Assembly (NCBI GenBank): GCA_031269245.1
Contig: JAISZL010000083.1
Location: 1 to 58,161, forward strand
DNA: 58,161 nt
Reading direction: 5' to 3'
Source of the DNA: Synergistaceae bacterium
GTDB lineage: Bacteria > Synergistota > Synergistia > Synergistales > Synergistaceae
The position numbers were made by a program, and so were the translations under genes. Below, piece by piece: positions 36,006-45,085 of this stretch (positions within the stretch are counted from its first letter, which is position 1; each line of letters begins with the position of its first letter). The notes beneath the pieces are model-generated. The model saw only the letters and a list, made by a program, of their open reading frames with translations. It had not been told where the DNA came from and ran no database searches.

Positions 36006-37001
36006 ATGTTCTTGCTGTTTATCAGCGGCACCGACCTGTCTAAGATCCCCGGCCTCTCGGCCGCCGGCTCGAACCTAGACGTTTTGCCGCTCACGTCACC
36101 GGCCGACGCCGACGTTATACGCTACGGTTTTCCCAAGGCCATAGACTGCTTCCCGATGGACCCGGAGGGGCATCCCACCCCGGCCATCATAACGAGGGCG
36201 GCGATTGAGGAGGCGGGGATTCCGGTCTGCGTAGTGCGCGCCGGCGCCTATCTGCCTCCCGCGCCGCCTTACGTGGAGCTCGGCGCGTCGCATGGGCGCG
36301 ATGCGCGGGTCGAGCCCGCCGTCGCTGACGCGCGCGAGATTTTCGAGCGCGCGTCGTCGTTCGCCTCGAACGCCGCGCCGCGAGGCAAGCACGTCATGCT
36401 CGCCGAGTCGATACCGGGCGGGACGACGACGGCTCTTCTCGTCCTGCGGGCACTCGGCTACAGCGGCATGGTCTCCTCCGGCGGCGCGAGCAACCCCGTC
36501 GGCCTTAAGGAGGAGGTGTGGGCCGCCGCGTCGTCGCGCGTTGGGATAAAGTTAGGCGACCTGAGGAACGATCCACTGCGCGCCGTCACGGAGCTGGGCG
36601 ACCCGATGCAGGCGGCGGTGCTTGGGTTCGCGATGGGCCTCCCCAAGGACGTCGAGCTGACGTTGGCCGGCGGCACCCAGATGATCGCCGTCGCGGCGCT
36701 GATCAAGTCGCTCGGCGGAAGCCGCGTCCCGCTCGTCGCAACCACGAAGTACGTGGCGCAGGACTCCTCGTCGTCCTTCTCCGGCCTGGCCGGCCAGATC
36801 GGCGTCGAGACGTACATAGCGCCCCTGGACTTCTCGTCCTCGCCGCACAAGGGGCTTGCCGACTACGAGAAGGGTTACGTCAAGGAGGGGGTTGGCGCCG
36901 GAGGCTCGGTCCTCTACGCCGGGAGGACGGGCGTCTCGGTCGACAGGGTCATAGCCCGCGCCAACTCGATATACGAGAGGATATCGAAGCAAAACTCCTG
37001 A
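36006..37001 (+). CDS. CobT-like (TIGR00303/UPF0284 family) phosphoribosyltransferase homologue
   Basis: 331 residues resembling the archaeal/cyanobacterial family related to nicotinate-nucleotide:dimethylbenzimidazole phosphoribosyltransferase (CobT). Visible blocks are FLLFISGTDLSKIPGLSAAG, AGAYLPPAPPYVELGASHGRD, MLAESIPGGTTTALLVLRALG and LAGGTQMIAVAALI, all typical. In cobalamin assembly CobT activates the lower-ligand base; the exact activity of this family is less certain. The ATG at 36006 is chosen with AGGAGGAG upstream; GTG at 35994 is possible but touches the Shine-Dalgarno. Its stop overlaps the start of the permease gene (ATG in TGATG), tying it to the transporter. Confidence 0.85.
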   Translation: MFLLFISGTDLSKIPGLSAAGSNLDVLPLTSPADADVIRYGFPKAIDCFPMDPEGHPTPAIITRAAIEEAGIPVCVVRAGAYLPPAPPYVELGASHGRDARVEPAVADAREIFERASSFASNAAPRGKHVMLAESIPGGTTTALLVLRALGYSGMVSSGGASNPVGLKEEVWAAASSRVGIKLGDLRNDPLRAVTELGDPMQAAVLGFAMGLPKDVELTLAGGTQMIAVAALIKSLGGSRVPLVATTKYVAQDSSSSFSGLAGQIGVETYIAPLDFSSSPHKGLADYEKGYVKEGVGAGGSVLYAGRTGVSVDRVIARANSIYERISKQNS

Positions 37002-37993
37002 TGGAGCACGCTCCCGTATCCCATCGCCTGCCGGCGGCTTACGGCTACGCCGCCGTCCTGGCACTCCTGTTTTTAGCGGTTCTCTCAGGCCTCTGCTCCG
37101 GCGACATACGGATGCCCCTCTCAGACCTCTTCGAGATGCTCCGGCTCGGTCCGGGGGCCAGGCCGGAGGATGCGATACTGCACGACGTGGTGTGGCGCAT
37201 AAGGATGCCGCGCCTCCTTTCGGCGCTGATCTCCGGCGCCGTGCTCGCGTCCGGAGGCGTGATATTCCAGGCGGTGCTCCGCAACCCTCTGGCCGAGCCC
37301 TACACGCTGGGGGTGGCGAGCGGTGCCGCGTTTGGCGCCGCCTGCGCCATATCGCTAGGCGGTTTGTGGTTGACGGCTGCGTCCTTCGCCGGAAGCATGG
37401 GGACGCTCTTTGTCGTGTGGGCGCTCGGCGAGAGGAGCGGGGACTCTGACAGGTCTCGCCTCATCCTGGCTGGCGTGATAGTTGGCAGCATCCTGGGCGC
37501 CGGCCTGACGTTGATCAAGGCCCTCGCGGGGGAGCGGGCGCTCGCCATTGTGGTGTGGCTGATGGGCAGCTTCGCTGATTCCAACTGGTTCGACTGCTCC
37601 CCTCTCTTCGTGGGCTTGAGCGTGCTGGTCATCATCTGCTCCGTTTACGTCCAGGAGCTCGACATAATGACCTCCGGCGCGGACGGCAGGGCGCTGGGGC
37701 TCGATGTGCGCAGGACCCGGGTGATTCTGCTGGGCGGGGCCTCCCTGGCCGTCTCCTTCGTTGTAAGCCGGTTTGGCGTCATCGGCTTCGTCGGCTTGGT
37801 CGTGCCGCACCTGCTGAGAATCCTCTTCGGCCCCATGCACCACAGGATACTGCCCCTCTCGTTCCTCGGCGGCGCCGCGCTCCTGGCCTCCGCCGACGCG
37901 GCCGCTAAGAGCATGAACGAGCTGCCTGTGGGGGTTTTGACCGTGCTTGCGGGCGGCCCGATATTCTGCTTTATACTGTGGAGGCGCAAGTAG
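37001..37993 (+). CDS. FecCD/BtuC-type ABC transporter permease
   Basis: 330 residues with about nine or ten membrane segments. Family marks are RMPRLLSALISGAVLASGGVIFQAVLRNPLAEPYTLGVASGAAFGA and, near the C-terminus, GVIGFVGLVVPHLLRILFGPMHHRILPLS. It would import a corrinoid or iron-siderophore. The ATG at 37001 overlaps the CobT-like gene's TGA. Coupling with a CobT-like gene favours a corrinoid substrate (inference). Confidence 0.93.
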   Translation: MEHAPVSHRLPAAYGYAAVLALLFLAVLSGLCSGDIRMPLSDLFEMLRLGPGARPEDAILHDVVWRIRMPRLLSALISGAVLASGGVIFQAVLRNPLAEPYTLGVASGAAFGAACAISLGGLWLTAASFAGSMGTLFVVWALGERSGDSDRSRLILAGVIVGSILGAGLTLIKALAGERALAIVVWLMGSFADSNWFDCSPLFVGLSVLVIICSVYVQELDIMTSGADGRALGLDVRRTRVILLGGASLAVSFVVSRFGVIGFVGLVVPHLLRILFGPMHHRILPLSFLGGAALLASADAAAKSMNELPVGVLTVLAGGPIFCFILWRRK

Positions 37994-37996
37994 GCC

Positions 37997-38797
37997 ATGC
38001 TGTCTGTGAAAAATCTCGCCGTGTCGCTCTCCGGGAGGGAGATCATCCTTCCAGAGACCATGTCGTTCGAGATCGGCCGGGGCGAGATCGCTGCCCTGCT
38101 CGGGCCGAACGGCAGCGGAAAGAGCACGCTCCTCGGCGCCCTGTGCGGGTTGGTGAAAAAACAGGGTGGCGGCATACTGTACGACAGCATAGACGTGGAA
38201 TCGCTGACGGCCAGAGAGAGGGCCAAGATCTTCGCTCACGTTCCGCAGAGCGAGCGCCCGACGTCCGACTACACGGTGCTGGAGAGCGTTGTGATGGGGC
38301 GCTACCCCCACTTGAAGAGCTTCGACGGATACAATCGCGATGACTACGAGATAGCGAGGGAATCCCTGAGGCGGGTCGATTTGGCCGGTTTCGAGGAGAG
38401 GATCGTAACGAAGCTGTCCGGCGGCGAGGCGGCCCGCACCGTGATCGCCCGCGCGCTCGCGCAGGACTCCCCCGTCCTGCTGCTGGACGAGCCGGCCGCC
38501 GCGCTCGACCCGAAACACGCGCGCATAATAATGGATCTGACGAAGGAGCTCGCTGGCGAGGGGAGGACGATCCTCATGGCGATGCACGACATCAATCTCG
38601 CGATAAGCAGCTCCGACAGGCTGATTTTTATCGTGGGCGGTTCTATCGCGGACGACATGCCCTCGTTGAGGGTGACCGAGGACGTGCTCGAACGGGTTTA
38701 CGGTATCTCATGGGAGATATGGTCCACCGGGGGCGACGCCTCCAAACTCGTGGCCATTCCCGGAGCCGTCGCGCAAGCGGAAGACCACTCACCCTGA
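37997..38797 (+). CDS. BtuD/FecE-type ABC transporter ATP-binding protein
   Basis: 266 residues with Walker A GPNGSGKST, Q-loop FAHVPQSERP, signature LSGGEAARTVIARALAQ, Walker B VLLLDEPAAALD and the switch histidine AMHDINLA. It pairs with the permease three bases upstream to form the import engine. The signature has Ala-Ala-Arg instead of the more usual Gln-Arg-Val after LSGGE. No substrate-binding protein gene is in this operon. Confidence 0.95.
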   Translation: MLSVKNLAVSLSGREIILPETMSFEIGRGEIAALLGPNGSGKSTLLGALCGLVKKQGGGILYDSIDVESLTARERAKIFAHVPQSERPTSDYTVLESVVMGRYPHLKSFDGYNRDDYEIARESLRRVDLAGFEERIVTKLSGGEAARTVIARALAQDSPVLLLDEPAAALDPKHARIIMDLTKELAGEGRTILMAMHDINLAISSSDRLIFIVGGSIADDMPSLRVTEDVLERVYGISWEIWSTGGDASKLVAIPGAVAQAEDHSP

Positions 38798-38814
38798 TTA
38801 TTTCCGGGGAATAA

Positions 38815-38904
38815 CAGGGTTCTTTGGGAAGCGCTTAACCGGGTGGTTGCCCAAGTCCGTTTTAACGCCACACTCTTTAGGCCTTTGATTTCAAATGGGC
38901 ATTA
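38815..38904. repeat. Family A palindromic repeat, copy 4 (diverged; ends at the AsmA-like stop codon)
   Basis: The right end reads TTTGATTTCAAATGGGCATTA; on the minus strand this is TAA (stop of the AsmA-like gene) followed by TGCCCATTTGAAATCAAA. TTTTAACG and CTTTAGGCCTTTGATT also match copies 2 and 3. Confidence 0.5.
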
Positions 38905-41900
38905 GAAATCCAACAGCCCCTTGATGGCCTGGTCTATGACCTGTCCCCCTACCTGTCCCCCGATGCCGTCTCCCGATCCACTCTTTCCTCCGGGTCCCAC
39001 GGGGAACTCGATCTTTATGTTTATCCTCTCCGTGTCCTTTTCCCGTGAGTTCTCTGGGTCGGCGAGCTTCTCCGGGACGACGTCGAGTCTGGCCGGGTTC
39101 GCCACCGTCACGTCGAAGAACCTCATGTCGCCGGGTTTGCCCGAGACCTTGAGGCTCACGTCCCTAAACTCGTTTCTGGAGAAGCCGGTTATTGCGCTGC
39201 CCAGGAAATTTTGCAGCATGTCCTCCGTGTTCTTGCCCTCCATAGCGGCTGAAAGCGCGCCCTGTACCCCCGCCGCGAAGGCGTTCAAAGCGCGTATGTT
39301 GACGTTGCCGACACATGAGAGGTTGGTCTCCCCCTCCAGCGTCGTGCTTCCGTCTATCATGACGTATTTGAAGATCGGGTCGCCGCTTGGGGCCGAAACC
39401 CTGCTGCCTGGAAGGAGGTATATGGTCTTGCCGTCGATGTTGAGCGAGAAGAGCGCGGAGCGGAATCGCAGGGGTTTGCCCCTGACCAGCTTGGATACAG
39501 CCTTGGCGCCCTCGAAGCCCGATACCTCCCCGTCCGTGACCTCGATGTTCCCATTCCCATCCTGCATACTCGTCCTCCTGGTATCCCCGGCGAAGCGCAT
39601 CGTCAGGTTGACCGTCCCCGTGATGCTCCCCTCGGAGTCAGGCATTAAATCCCTGAGCGCCGGCGCCATGTCGGCGCTGGACACCTTTATCCTCCCCCCC
39701 CAGTTGGAGAGGTCGAGGTCCTTGGCGACCTGAGCGCTGACCACACCGCCATAAGCCTCGGCGGAGGACTCCTCCACGAGGATGAAGCCCTCGGTGATCA
39801 TGAAGGGCGCCTCCACGTCTGTCAGCGTTACTCCCCTGACCGTGAGCTTCGGGACCTTGGCCATGCCCCTCCCCGTGAACGAGTCAATGCCGCCGAGACC
39901 CTCGAATTCGAAGTCGAGCGAGCCCGTTATGGCCCTCCTGGCGTCGTCGTCCAGAGAAAACGTAAGGCTGCGTATGTCCACGCTGCGCCCGGCGGCCTTC
40001 ACCGTGCCCTTCCAGTCCCCCGACTTGGCGGCGAGCGATCCATTCGCCTCTATCGTTCCCCTTCCGACCAGTGCCCGCACCTCGGGGAAATCTATGTGCG
40101 ACGAGTTACCGCTCAGGCCGTTGATCTGCACTGACGGCAGGAAGAGACCGAAAGCCCTGACCGAGGACAGACGCGCGTTCGCGGTGAACGACGGTGACGC
40201 GAGGTTCCCCCCTATGTCCGCGCTCCCCTGGACTATTCCCTGAAATCCCCGGGAGAGCGGGTTGAAAAGCCGCGATATCCGGCCCACGTCGGCGCTCGCG
40301 ATGGAGGCCGTCAGGTCGAGCGGCATCTTCCCAATGTCGCCCCCCATGACGTTCCCTATTTTCCCGTTCAGGCTGATGTACCCCATGTTCAAATCGGTCC
40401 GCAGATTGTCGATCAGGAGGCTGCCCCCGCTCAGCGTTAGCAGACCCTTGAAGCCCGACACATCCAGGATGTTGGAGTATCTCAGGCTCGATTCCCTGAA
40501 AAACACCCGGAATGACGGTTCGTCCCCGGTTTTCCAGACTCTGACATCGCCGTCCAGACCGCCCGATAAATCGGCGGAAATGCCCCCGATATCGGCGATA
40601 TCCTTGGGGTCGAGATGTTTGAAACTTCCCTTTATGTCGTACTCGAGCGGACGCTCGCCGGCGGGGGGCGACACCGAGCCCGCCGCCGACAGAACGGCAT
40701 CCCCGACGCGCCCCCGCGCCTCCGATATCGTTATTTTGGAGGACTGATAGCCTCCGGAGGCCTTCACGTCCCTCAAAACGATCTTTTTCGCCGATAGGAG
40801 CCTGGCGGCGGATACGTCTACGCTGACCGCCAGATCGCTGGCGGTTCCCCCCAGAACCCACGATCCTGACAGGGTCCCCGCTATGTCGTTTTCCTTTATT
40901 GCCGTCAGCTCATCGCCCAGCCGGGATATCTCCAGGTTCGTTATCCTCCCCCTGAAATCCAGGGGAGGCGCGGCATCCCTCCTGCTGAAATCAGACCTGC
41001 CCTCCGCGGTGATCGTCGAATCGCGCCAACGCGCGCGGGCGTTCCTGATGGTGAGGGAGTCCTTAGAAAATTCGAAGTCCGCGCCGGCGTCGCCTATGGA
41101 GTGCCTTTCGCCGAAGCTGAGCGCCTCCGACGATACCGTCCCTGAGATGACGAGATCGGATGGATCACCGGCCACGGCGAGAAAGAGCGCTCCCTCGCCG
41201 TGGCCGCCAGCTTCTTTGATTTGGGGATATTTTTGGGACAGTTCGTCCAGCGAAACCCTGGGGAGCTCCGCCTTCACGTCTATCTTGAGCCCGGGTGACA
41301 GGGAGATCGCGGCTGTGCCCGCGAGAGGGGATCCGTAAGAGGTTCCCTCGAAGGCCGCTGACAGCGCGGAGCCCTTCGCTATGTTCACCGCCGCGCGGAT
41401 CTCCGAGACGCCGAAGCCCGCTATCTGAAACGACTTAGCGCTGACCTCAGCCGTGCCGCTGAGTCCGTCCAAGGGCCCTTTTATCTCGCACGAGGCCGCG
41501 TCTATCACCCCTATGAAGTCCTTCATCCACTGTAGGGAGCCCTTCATGGTCCGAGTGTCTATAGACTCCGCCGAGAGTTCGAGGGAGAGGGATGGTTTTG
41601 CGCCGCTCGCGAGCTTCACGGCGGCGTCACCGCGCATTGTGCCGCCGAACAATTCCGCCGAGATGCCGCTGAGCTCTATGGTCCCGCCGCGGTATCGCAG
41701 GGAGGAGCGCATCTCGTTGAACGGGATAAACCATACCATACCCGATTTGGAGGAGACAGTTCCCTCCGCCTCGAGCCCTTCTCCATCAAACACTCTGAAT
41801 TTGCCGCCGTAGACGCCGCTCACCGTCGATCCGCGCGCCTCAGGCAATATCTCGTAAACCCTCTCGGTGTCGAGCCGCTCGGCCTCGCATGAGAGGTCGA

Positions 41901-42540
41901 GGGATGGGTATATGGCCCCTCGGGCGCTGATACTGGCCTCGTCGATCCGGGCGATCAGGGAGTCAAACTCCAGTTTGCCGAGAGAGGCGCTGATTTCCGC
42001 CTCCAGCGAGACGTTCCTGCCGCCCAGCGACCCCTCCAGCGTGACCGCGTAGCCCGACGCCCCGATCCTCACCTCGAAATCATCGGCCTCGAGCTCTCCC
42101 CACGGCGTGGAAAGGGAGGATTCTCGGATCGCCAGGCGCTCTATAGGAGGCGCCTGGACCCCTTCCCCCTGTCCGGCGGGCATGTTCGCCCGCGCGAGCT
42201 CGAAGTCGGCGCTCAGGCCCAGGATGTCCATTCCGGCCAGTTTGGGGTTCCGCGATAGAATGGTGCCGAGCGCGAGGAAGATGTCGAGTTCATCGGCTGT
42301 CGCGATCACGGTCCCTCCGCTGGAGATCGTGACCCCGCCGCACGACACCCCTGTGATGGGGTTGCCGCTCACGCGCTCTATCCTCAGTTCATAGCCCGAC
42401 TGCCTGAACGCGTCCCCAACCTTTTCCGTCACCAGGCCCGCGTAGAATGTTCGTCCTGATAGAAACAGATAACCACCAGCCGCGGCTAGGCACAGCAACA
42501 ACGTGGCGAATATGGATCGCTTTTGCTTTGCGAGTGACAA
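38902..42540 (-). CDS. Large AsmA/TamB/YhdP-like envelope protein
   Basis: About 1212 residues. An N-terminal membrane anchor (SIFATLLLCLAAAGGYLFLSG) is followed by a very long series of beta-strand repeats with alternating Gly, Ser and Asp, of the kind that forms the hydrophobic groove in AsmA-like proteins that carry phospholipids between membranes. The C-terminal part (GSITGTVNLTMRFAGDTRR; GNIEVTDGEVSGFEGAKAVSKL) is typical of AsmA-like C-terminal domains. Family assignment is at superfamily level; a TamA partner was not seen nearby. The TTG at 42540 is preferred, with GGAGG (42550-42554) nine bases upstream; a GTG at 42597 is an alternative. Stop codon abuts a family A repeat. Confidence 0.85.
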   Translation of the reverse strand: MSLAKQKRSIFATLLLCLAAAGGYLFLSGRTFYAGLVTEKVGDAFRQSGYELRIERVSGNPITGVSCGGVTISSGGTVIATADELDIFLALGTILSRNPKLAGMDILGLSADFELARANMPAGQGEGVQAPPIERLAIRESSLSTPWGELEADDFEVRIGASGYAVTLEGSLGGRNVSLEAEISASLGKLEFDSLIARIDEASISARGAIYPSLDLSCEAERLDTERVYEILPEARGSTVSGVYGGKFRVFDGEGLEAEGTVSSKSGMVWFIPFNEMRSSLRYRGGTIELSGISAELFGGTMRGDAAVKLASGAKPSLSLELSAESIDTRTMKGSLQWMKDFIGVIDAASCEIKGPLDGLSGTAEVSAKSFQIAGFGVSEIRAAVNIAKGSALSAAFEGTSYGSPLAGTAAISLSPGLKIDVKAELPRVSLDELSQKYPQIKEAGGHGEGALFLAVAGDPSDLVISGTVSSEALSFGERHSIGDAGADFEFSKDSLTIRNARARWRDSTITAEGRSDFSRRDAAPPLDFRGRITNLEISRLGDELTAIKENDIAGTLSGSWVLGGTASDLAVSVDVSAARLLSAKKIVLRDVKASGGYQSSKITISEARGRVGDAVLSAAGSVSPPAGERPLEYDIKGSFKHLDPKDIADIGGISADLSGGLDGDVRVWKTGDEPSFRVFFRESSLRYSNILDVSGFKGLLTLSGGSLLIDNLRTDLNMGYISLNGKIGNVMGGDIGKMPLDLTASIASADVGRISRLFNPLSRGFQGIVQGSADIGGNLASPSFTANARLSSVRAFGLFLPSVQINGLSGNSSHIDFPEVRALVGRGTIEANGSLAAKSGDWKGTVKAAGRSVDIRSLTFSLDDDARRAITGSLDFEFEGLGGIDSFTGRGMAKVPKLTVRGVTLTDVEAPFMITEGFILVEESSAEAYGGVVSAQVAKDLDLSNWGGRIKVSSADMAPALRDLMPDSEGSITGTVNLTMRFAGDTRRTSMQDGNGNIEVTDGEVSGFEGAKAVSKLVRGKPLRFRSALFSLNIDGKTIYLLPGSRVSAPSGDPIFKYVMIDGSTTLEGETNLSCVGNVNIRALNAFAAGVQGALSAAMEGKNTEDMLQNFLGSAITGFSRNEFRDVSLKVSGKPGDMRFFDVTVANPARLDVVPEKLADPENSREKDTERINIKIEFPVGPGGKSGSGDGIGGQVGGQVIDQAIKGLLDF

Positions 42541-42790
42541 TTTCAAAAACCTCCAAAACCGTAAAAACGTGTATTTGTCGCAAGGCAATGTTATCACCTG
42601 TCATATAATTTGAATAGACAGAAACTTAATGCAATATTAATAGCTAAAAATAAATAAACATTGGTAGTATTTACTGTTTATATAGCTACAAAACATCAAA
42701 TACCACTAAATATCCGCGCCAAACCTCCACTCTCGCTTTTTAGATTTAATAGTGTCTCGCGTAAAACCTGTAATTCTATTAAAAAAAAGA

Positions 42791-42796
42791 TATAAT
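42791..42796 (+). promoter_or_regulatory. Likely -10 box for parA-parB
   Basis: TATAAT lies about 100 bases before the parA ATG in AT-rich DNA. The -35 region at the right distance (CTGTAA near 42768) is weak. Confidence 0.45.
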
Positions 42797-42844
42797 ACTA
42801 GAGTGAATGCTTCGGAGGGCAACAGGCCAGCGCGCCATAGAGAG

Positions 42845-42884
42845 CCTCCTCCCGTCGTTGCGTTCGCGCGAGTTTTGGAGGAGG
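42845..42884 (+). promoter_or_regulatory. Hairpin that may mask the parA ribosome-binding site
   Basis: CCTCCTCC (42845-42852) is the exact complement of the parA Shine-Dalgarno GGAGGAGG (42877-42884), with a 24-base loop. In the mRNA the eight G-C/A-U pairs would hide the ribosome site. Confidence 0.45.
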
Positions 42885-42894
42885 TGTTATCAGT

Positions 42895-43665
42895 ATGAGG
42901 GCAATCGCCATTGCCAACCAGAAGGGCGGAGTGGGCAAGACCTCCACCTGCGTCAATTTTTGCGCGGGATTGGGGCTCATGGGCAAAAAGGTGCTGCTTG
43001 TGGACATGGATCCGCAGGGCAACAGCACGAGCGGGCTGGGTGTGGAGAGGGGCGCGCTCTCCCTGAGCGTATACGACATGCTGGTCGACGGCGTGTCCCT
43101 GGAGGAGTGCGTGAAGCCCACCGAGTGGGAGGGCGTCTTCATCGCTCCGGCTACCATAGATCTCGCGGGAGCTGAGGTCGAGCTGGTATCCGCGATGAGC
43201 AGGGAGACGCGCCTGAAAAAATGCCTGAGGGGCACCGACAGGTATGACGCGGCCATCATCGACTGCCCCCCATCCCTAGGGCTTCTGACTTTGAACTCGC
43301 TCGTCGCGGCCGACTCGATAGTGATACCGATACAGTGCGAGTACTACGCGCTGGAGGGCCTCTCGCAGCTCATGAAGACAATCGACCTCGTCAGGTCTCA
43401 CCTGAACGCCGAGCTGGAGATGGACGGGCTCCTGCTGACTATGTTCGACTCGCGGACGCGCCTCTCGAAGGACGTGGCGGAGGAGGTCCGAAACCGCTTT
43501 CAGGACAAGGTCTTCGATACCACTATCCCCAGAAGCGTCCGCGTCAGCGAGGCTCCGAGTCACGGGATGCCAATTCAATACTATGACCCGGGCAGCCCCG
43601 GCGCAGTTGCGTACAATAAATTTACGGAGGAGGCCGTTAAGAGATGGCAAAACAAAGAGGCCTAG
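42895..43665 (+). CDS. parA: Chromosome-partitioning ATPase ParA (Soj)
   Basis: 256 residues. The deviant Walker A motif NQKGGVGKTS is near the N-terminus, then VDMDPQGNST (A' motif) and IDCPPSLGLLTLNSL (Walker B). No N-terminal DNA-binding extension, so it is the chromosomal Soj type. ATP-bound ParA binds DNA nonspecifically and is cycled by ParB to move the origin region. Start ATG 42895 with GGAGGAGG upstream. It overlaps parB by 22 bases. Confidence 0.96.
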   Translation: MRAIAIANQKGGVGKTSTCVNFCAGLGLMGKKVLLVDMDPQGNSTSGLGVERGALSLSVYDMLVDGVSLEECVKPTEWEGVFIAPATIDLAGAEVELVSAMSRETRLKKCLRGTDRYDAAIIDCPPSLGLLTLNSLVAADSIVIPIQCEYYALEGLSQLMKTIDLVRSHLNAELEMDGLLLTMFDSRTRLSKDVAEEVRNRFQDKVFDTTIPRSVRVSEAPSHGMPIQYYDPGSPGAVAYNKFTEEAVKRWQNKEA

Positions 43666-44552
43666 GAAAGGGACTCTCCTCTCTCATCCCCGCCGCCGCG
43701 GAGCTGCCGCTTCATCTGCCGGAGGAGGAAAAAACGGAGGAGCCGTCAGGGCTTATGTTAGCGTGCGATTCAATTGCTCCAAACCCGTTTCAGCCACGCA
43801 GATCTATGAACGAGGAACAGCTGCTGGAGCTCGCCTCGTCGATAAAGGAGCACGGCGTCCTCCAGGCGGTTCTCGTGAGACGTGCGGGCGATGCCCATCA
43901 GATAGTCGCGGGAGAGCGCAGATGGAGAGCCGCGATGCGAGCGGGCCTGAAGGAAATTCCTGTGAGAGTGCTTGATCTGACCGACGCTCAAGCTATGGAG
44001 CTGGCTCTTGTGGAGAATTTGCAGCGCGAGGATCTGAGCGCTATGGAAATTGCGCGGGGAATAAACGAACTTGTGACGAAGCTATCGCTCACGCATGAGG
44101 ACGCGGCAGCGAAGATAGGCCTCAGCCGCGCCGCGGTGACGAACAAATTGAGACTCCTTCAGCTCCCTGACGAGGTAATATCCATGCTGGAGAACGACGG
44201 GATAACCGAGGGACACGCACGCGCCCTTCTCTCACTTCCAAATGCGGAGAAGATGATTGAGTACGCCTCGATGACGGCCGAAAAATCTCTCAACGTGCGT
44301 CAGTTGGAGGAGTTGGTCAGAAACGCGCAGCAGGCGGACAAAATATCCGCGGCATTCCCCCGCAGGGAGAATCAGCCCGGTGATTTCGCGGAGGAGATAA
44401 ATAAACTGCACGCGAATTATAAGTTGAACATAAGGGTCGCGGGAAACAGGAAAAACATGGGAATACTGATAAAGGGCCTGAAAAGATGGCAGATTCAGCT
44501 GCTCCTGGAGTACATAGAGCAGCACAATGAGGAGCTATTCCCTCGGGAATAG
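43644..44552 (+). CDS. parB: Chromosome-partitioning protein ParB (Spo0J)
   Basis: 302 residues with the N-terminal ParA-stimulating start RGLGKGLSSLIPAA, the ParB CTPase/clamp domain (NPFQPRRSMNEEQL ... IVAGERRWRAAMRAGLKEIPV), the helix-turn-helix that reads parS (LSLTHEDAAAKIGLSRAAVTNKLRLLQLP) and a C-terminal dimerisation part. It loads at parS and spreads as a CTP-dependent clamp. Its own target sites are about 1.2 kb downstream. AGGAGG precedes the ATG. The 3' end and stop codon lie in a strong palindrome. Confidence 0.96.
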   Translation: MAKQRGLGKGLSSLIPAAAELPLHLPEEEKTEEPSGLMLACDSIAPNPFQPRRSMNEEQLLELASSIKEHGVLQAVLVRRAGDAHQIVAGERRWRAAMRAGLKEIPVRVLDLTDAQAMELALVENLQREDLSAMEIARGINELVTKLSLTHEDAAAKIGLSRAAVTNKLRLLQLPDEVISMLENDGITEGHARALLSLPNAEKMIEYASMTAEKSLNVRQLEELVRNAQQADKISAAFPRRENQPGDFAEEINKLHANYKLNIRVAGNRKNMGILIKGLKRWQIQLLLEYIEQHNEELFPRE

Positions 44553-44555
44553 CTC
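44532..44555. other. Perfect palindrome across the parB stop codon
   Basis: GAGCTATTCCC and GGGAATAGCTC flank a two-base centre. There is no T-tract, so a terminator is unlikely. The centre belongs to a recurrent TATTCC-x-GGAATA motif seen elsewhere in the window. Confidence 0.5.
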
Positions 44556-44569
44556 TGGGAGGGTATATT

Positions 44570-45085
44570 ATGGATATTCTGAGAGCTCCCTGGAGGATGG
44601 ATTATATAAGAGCTTCGGGCGATAACACGGAAGGCGGCTCAAAAAACGAAAAGTGCATCTTCTGTTCGTTCGCCAGGGAGAAGGACGACGAGGAAAATCT
44701 CATCTTGGCGAGAGGCGAGGCCGCCTACGTTGTGCTGAACCGGTACCCGTACAGCTCGGGCCACGTCATGGTAATTCCGTACCTGCACACCTCCGACTTG
44801 CGAACCCTCCCATCTGGTGACGCGGCAGAGATATTTTCCTTGGCACAGAAGGCGATTCACGCCATAGAGCGCGCTATGGGCGCGGATGGCTTCAACCTGG
44901 GCATGAACATAGGCCGCATCGCCGGGGCTGGGATAGACACACACCTCCATCTCCATGTCGTCCCCCGCTGGAATGGGGATACCAATTTTATGTCCGTCAC
45001 CGCCGAGACGAAGGTGCTCCCGGAAGCGCTCAAGGTGACGAGGGAAAAACTGCTCAAGGCATGGATTTCCGCGGAACAGAGTTAA
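44570..45085 (+). CDS. HIT-family nucleotide hydrolase/phosphorylase-like protein
   Basis: 171 residues with the histidine-triad motif THLHLHVVPRW (H-x-H-x-H) and the usual upstream blocks CIFCSF, RYPYSSGHVMVIPYLHTSDL. The longer N-terminus (APWRMDYIRA) matches the Ap4A-phosphorylase-like branch of HIT proteins. It probably splits dinucleoside polyphosphates or AMP conjugates; substrate unknown. GGGAGGG precedes the ATG. It overlaps the next gene by 25 bases. Confidence 0.9.
   Translation: MDILRAPWRMDYIRASGDNTEGGSKNEKCIFCSFAREKDDEENLILARGEAAYVVLNRYPYSSGHVMVIPYLHTSDLRTLPSGDAAEIFSLAQKAIHAIERAMGADGFNLGMNIGRIAGAGIDTHLHLHVVPRWNGDTNFMSVTAETKVLPEALKVTREKLLKAWISAEQS

Larger units (their letters stand above)
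42541..42894. other. AT-rich divergent spacer between the AsmA-like gene and parA
   Basis: This roughly 350-base stretch is strikingly AT-rich for the window. It contains an imperfect inverted repeat (TTGGTAGTATTT at 42661-42672 with AAATACCACTAA at 42699-42710), a TATAAT box (42791-42796) in the right place for a parA promoter, and a leader with a possible Shine-Dalgarno-masking hairpin. I see no DnaA-box cluster and no small gene. Confidence 0.55.

Noticed and set aside
36518-37993. A 491-codon version of the ABC permease
   Set aside because: The first 161 codons run antiphase through the CobT-like gene. The family start and overlap with the upstream stop place the gene at 37001.
42598-42790. 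Replication origin in the AT-rich spacer upstream of parA
   Set aside because: AT-rich and next to parAB, but no cluster of DnaA boxes (TTATCCACA type) could be seen, and dnaA/dnaN are not in the window.
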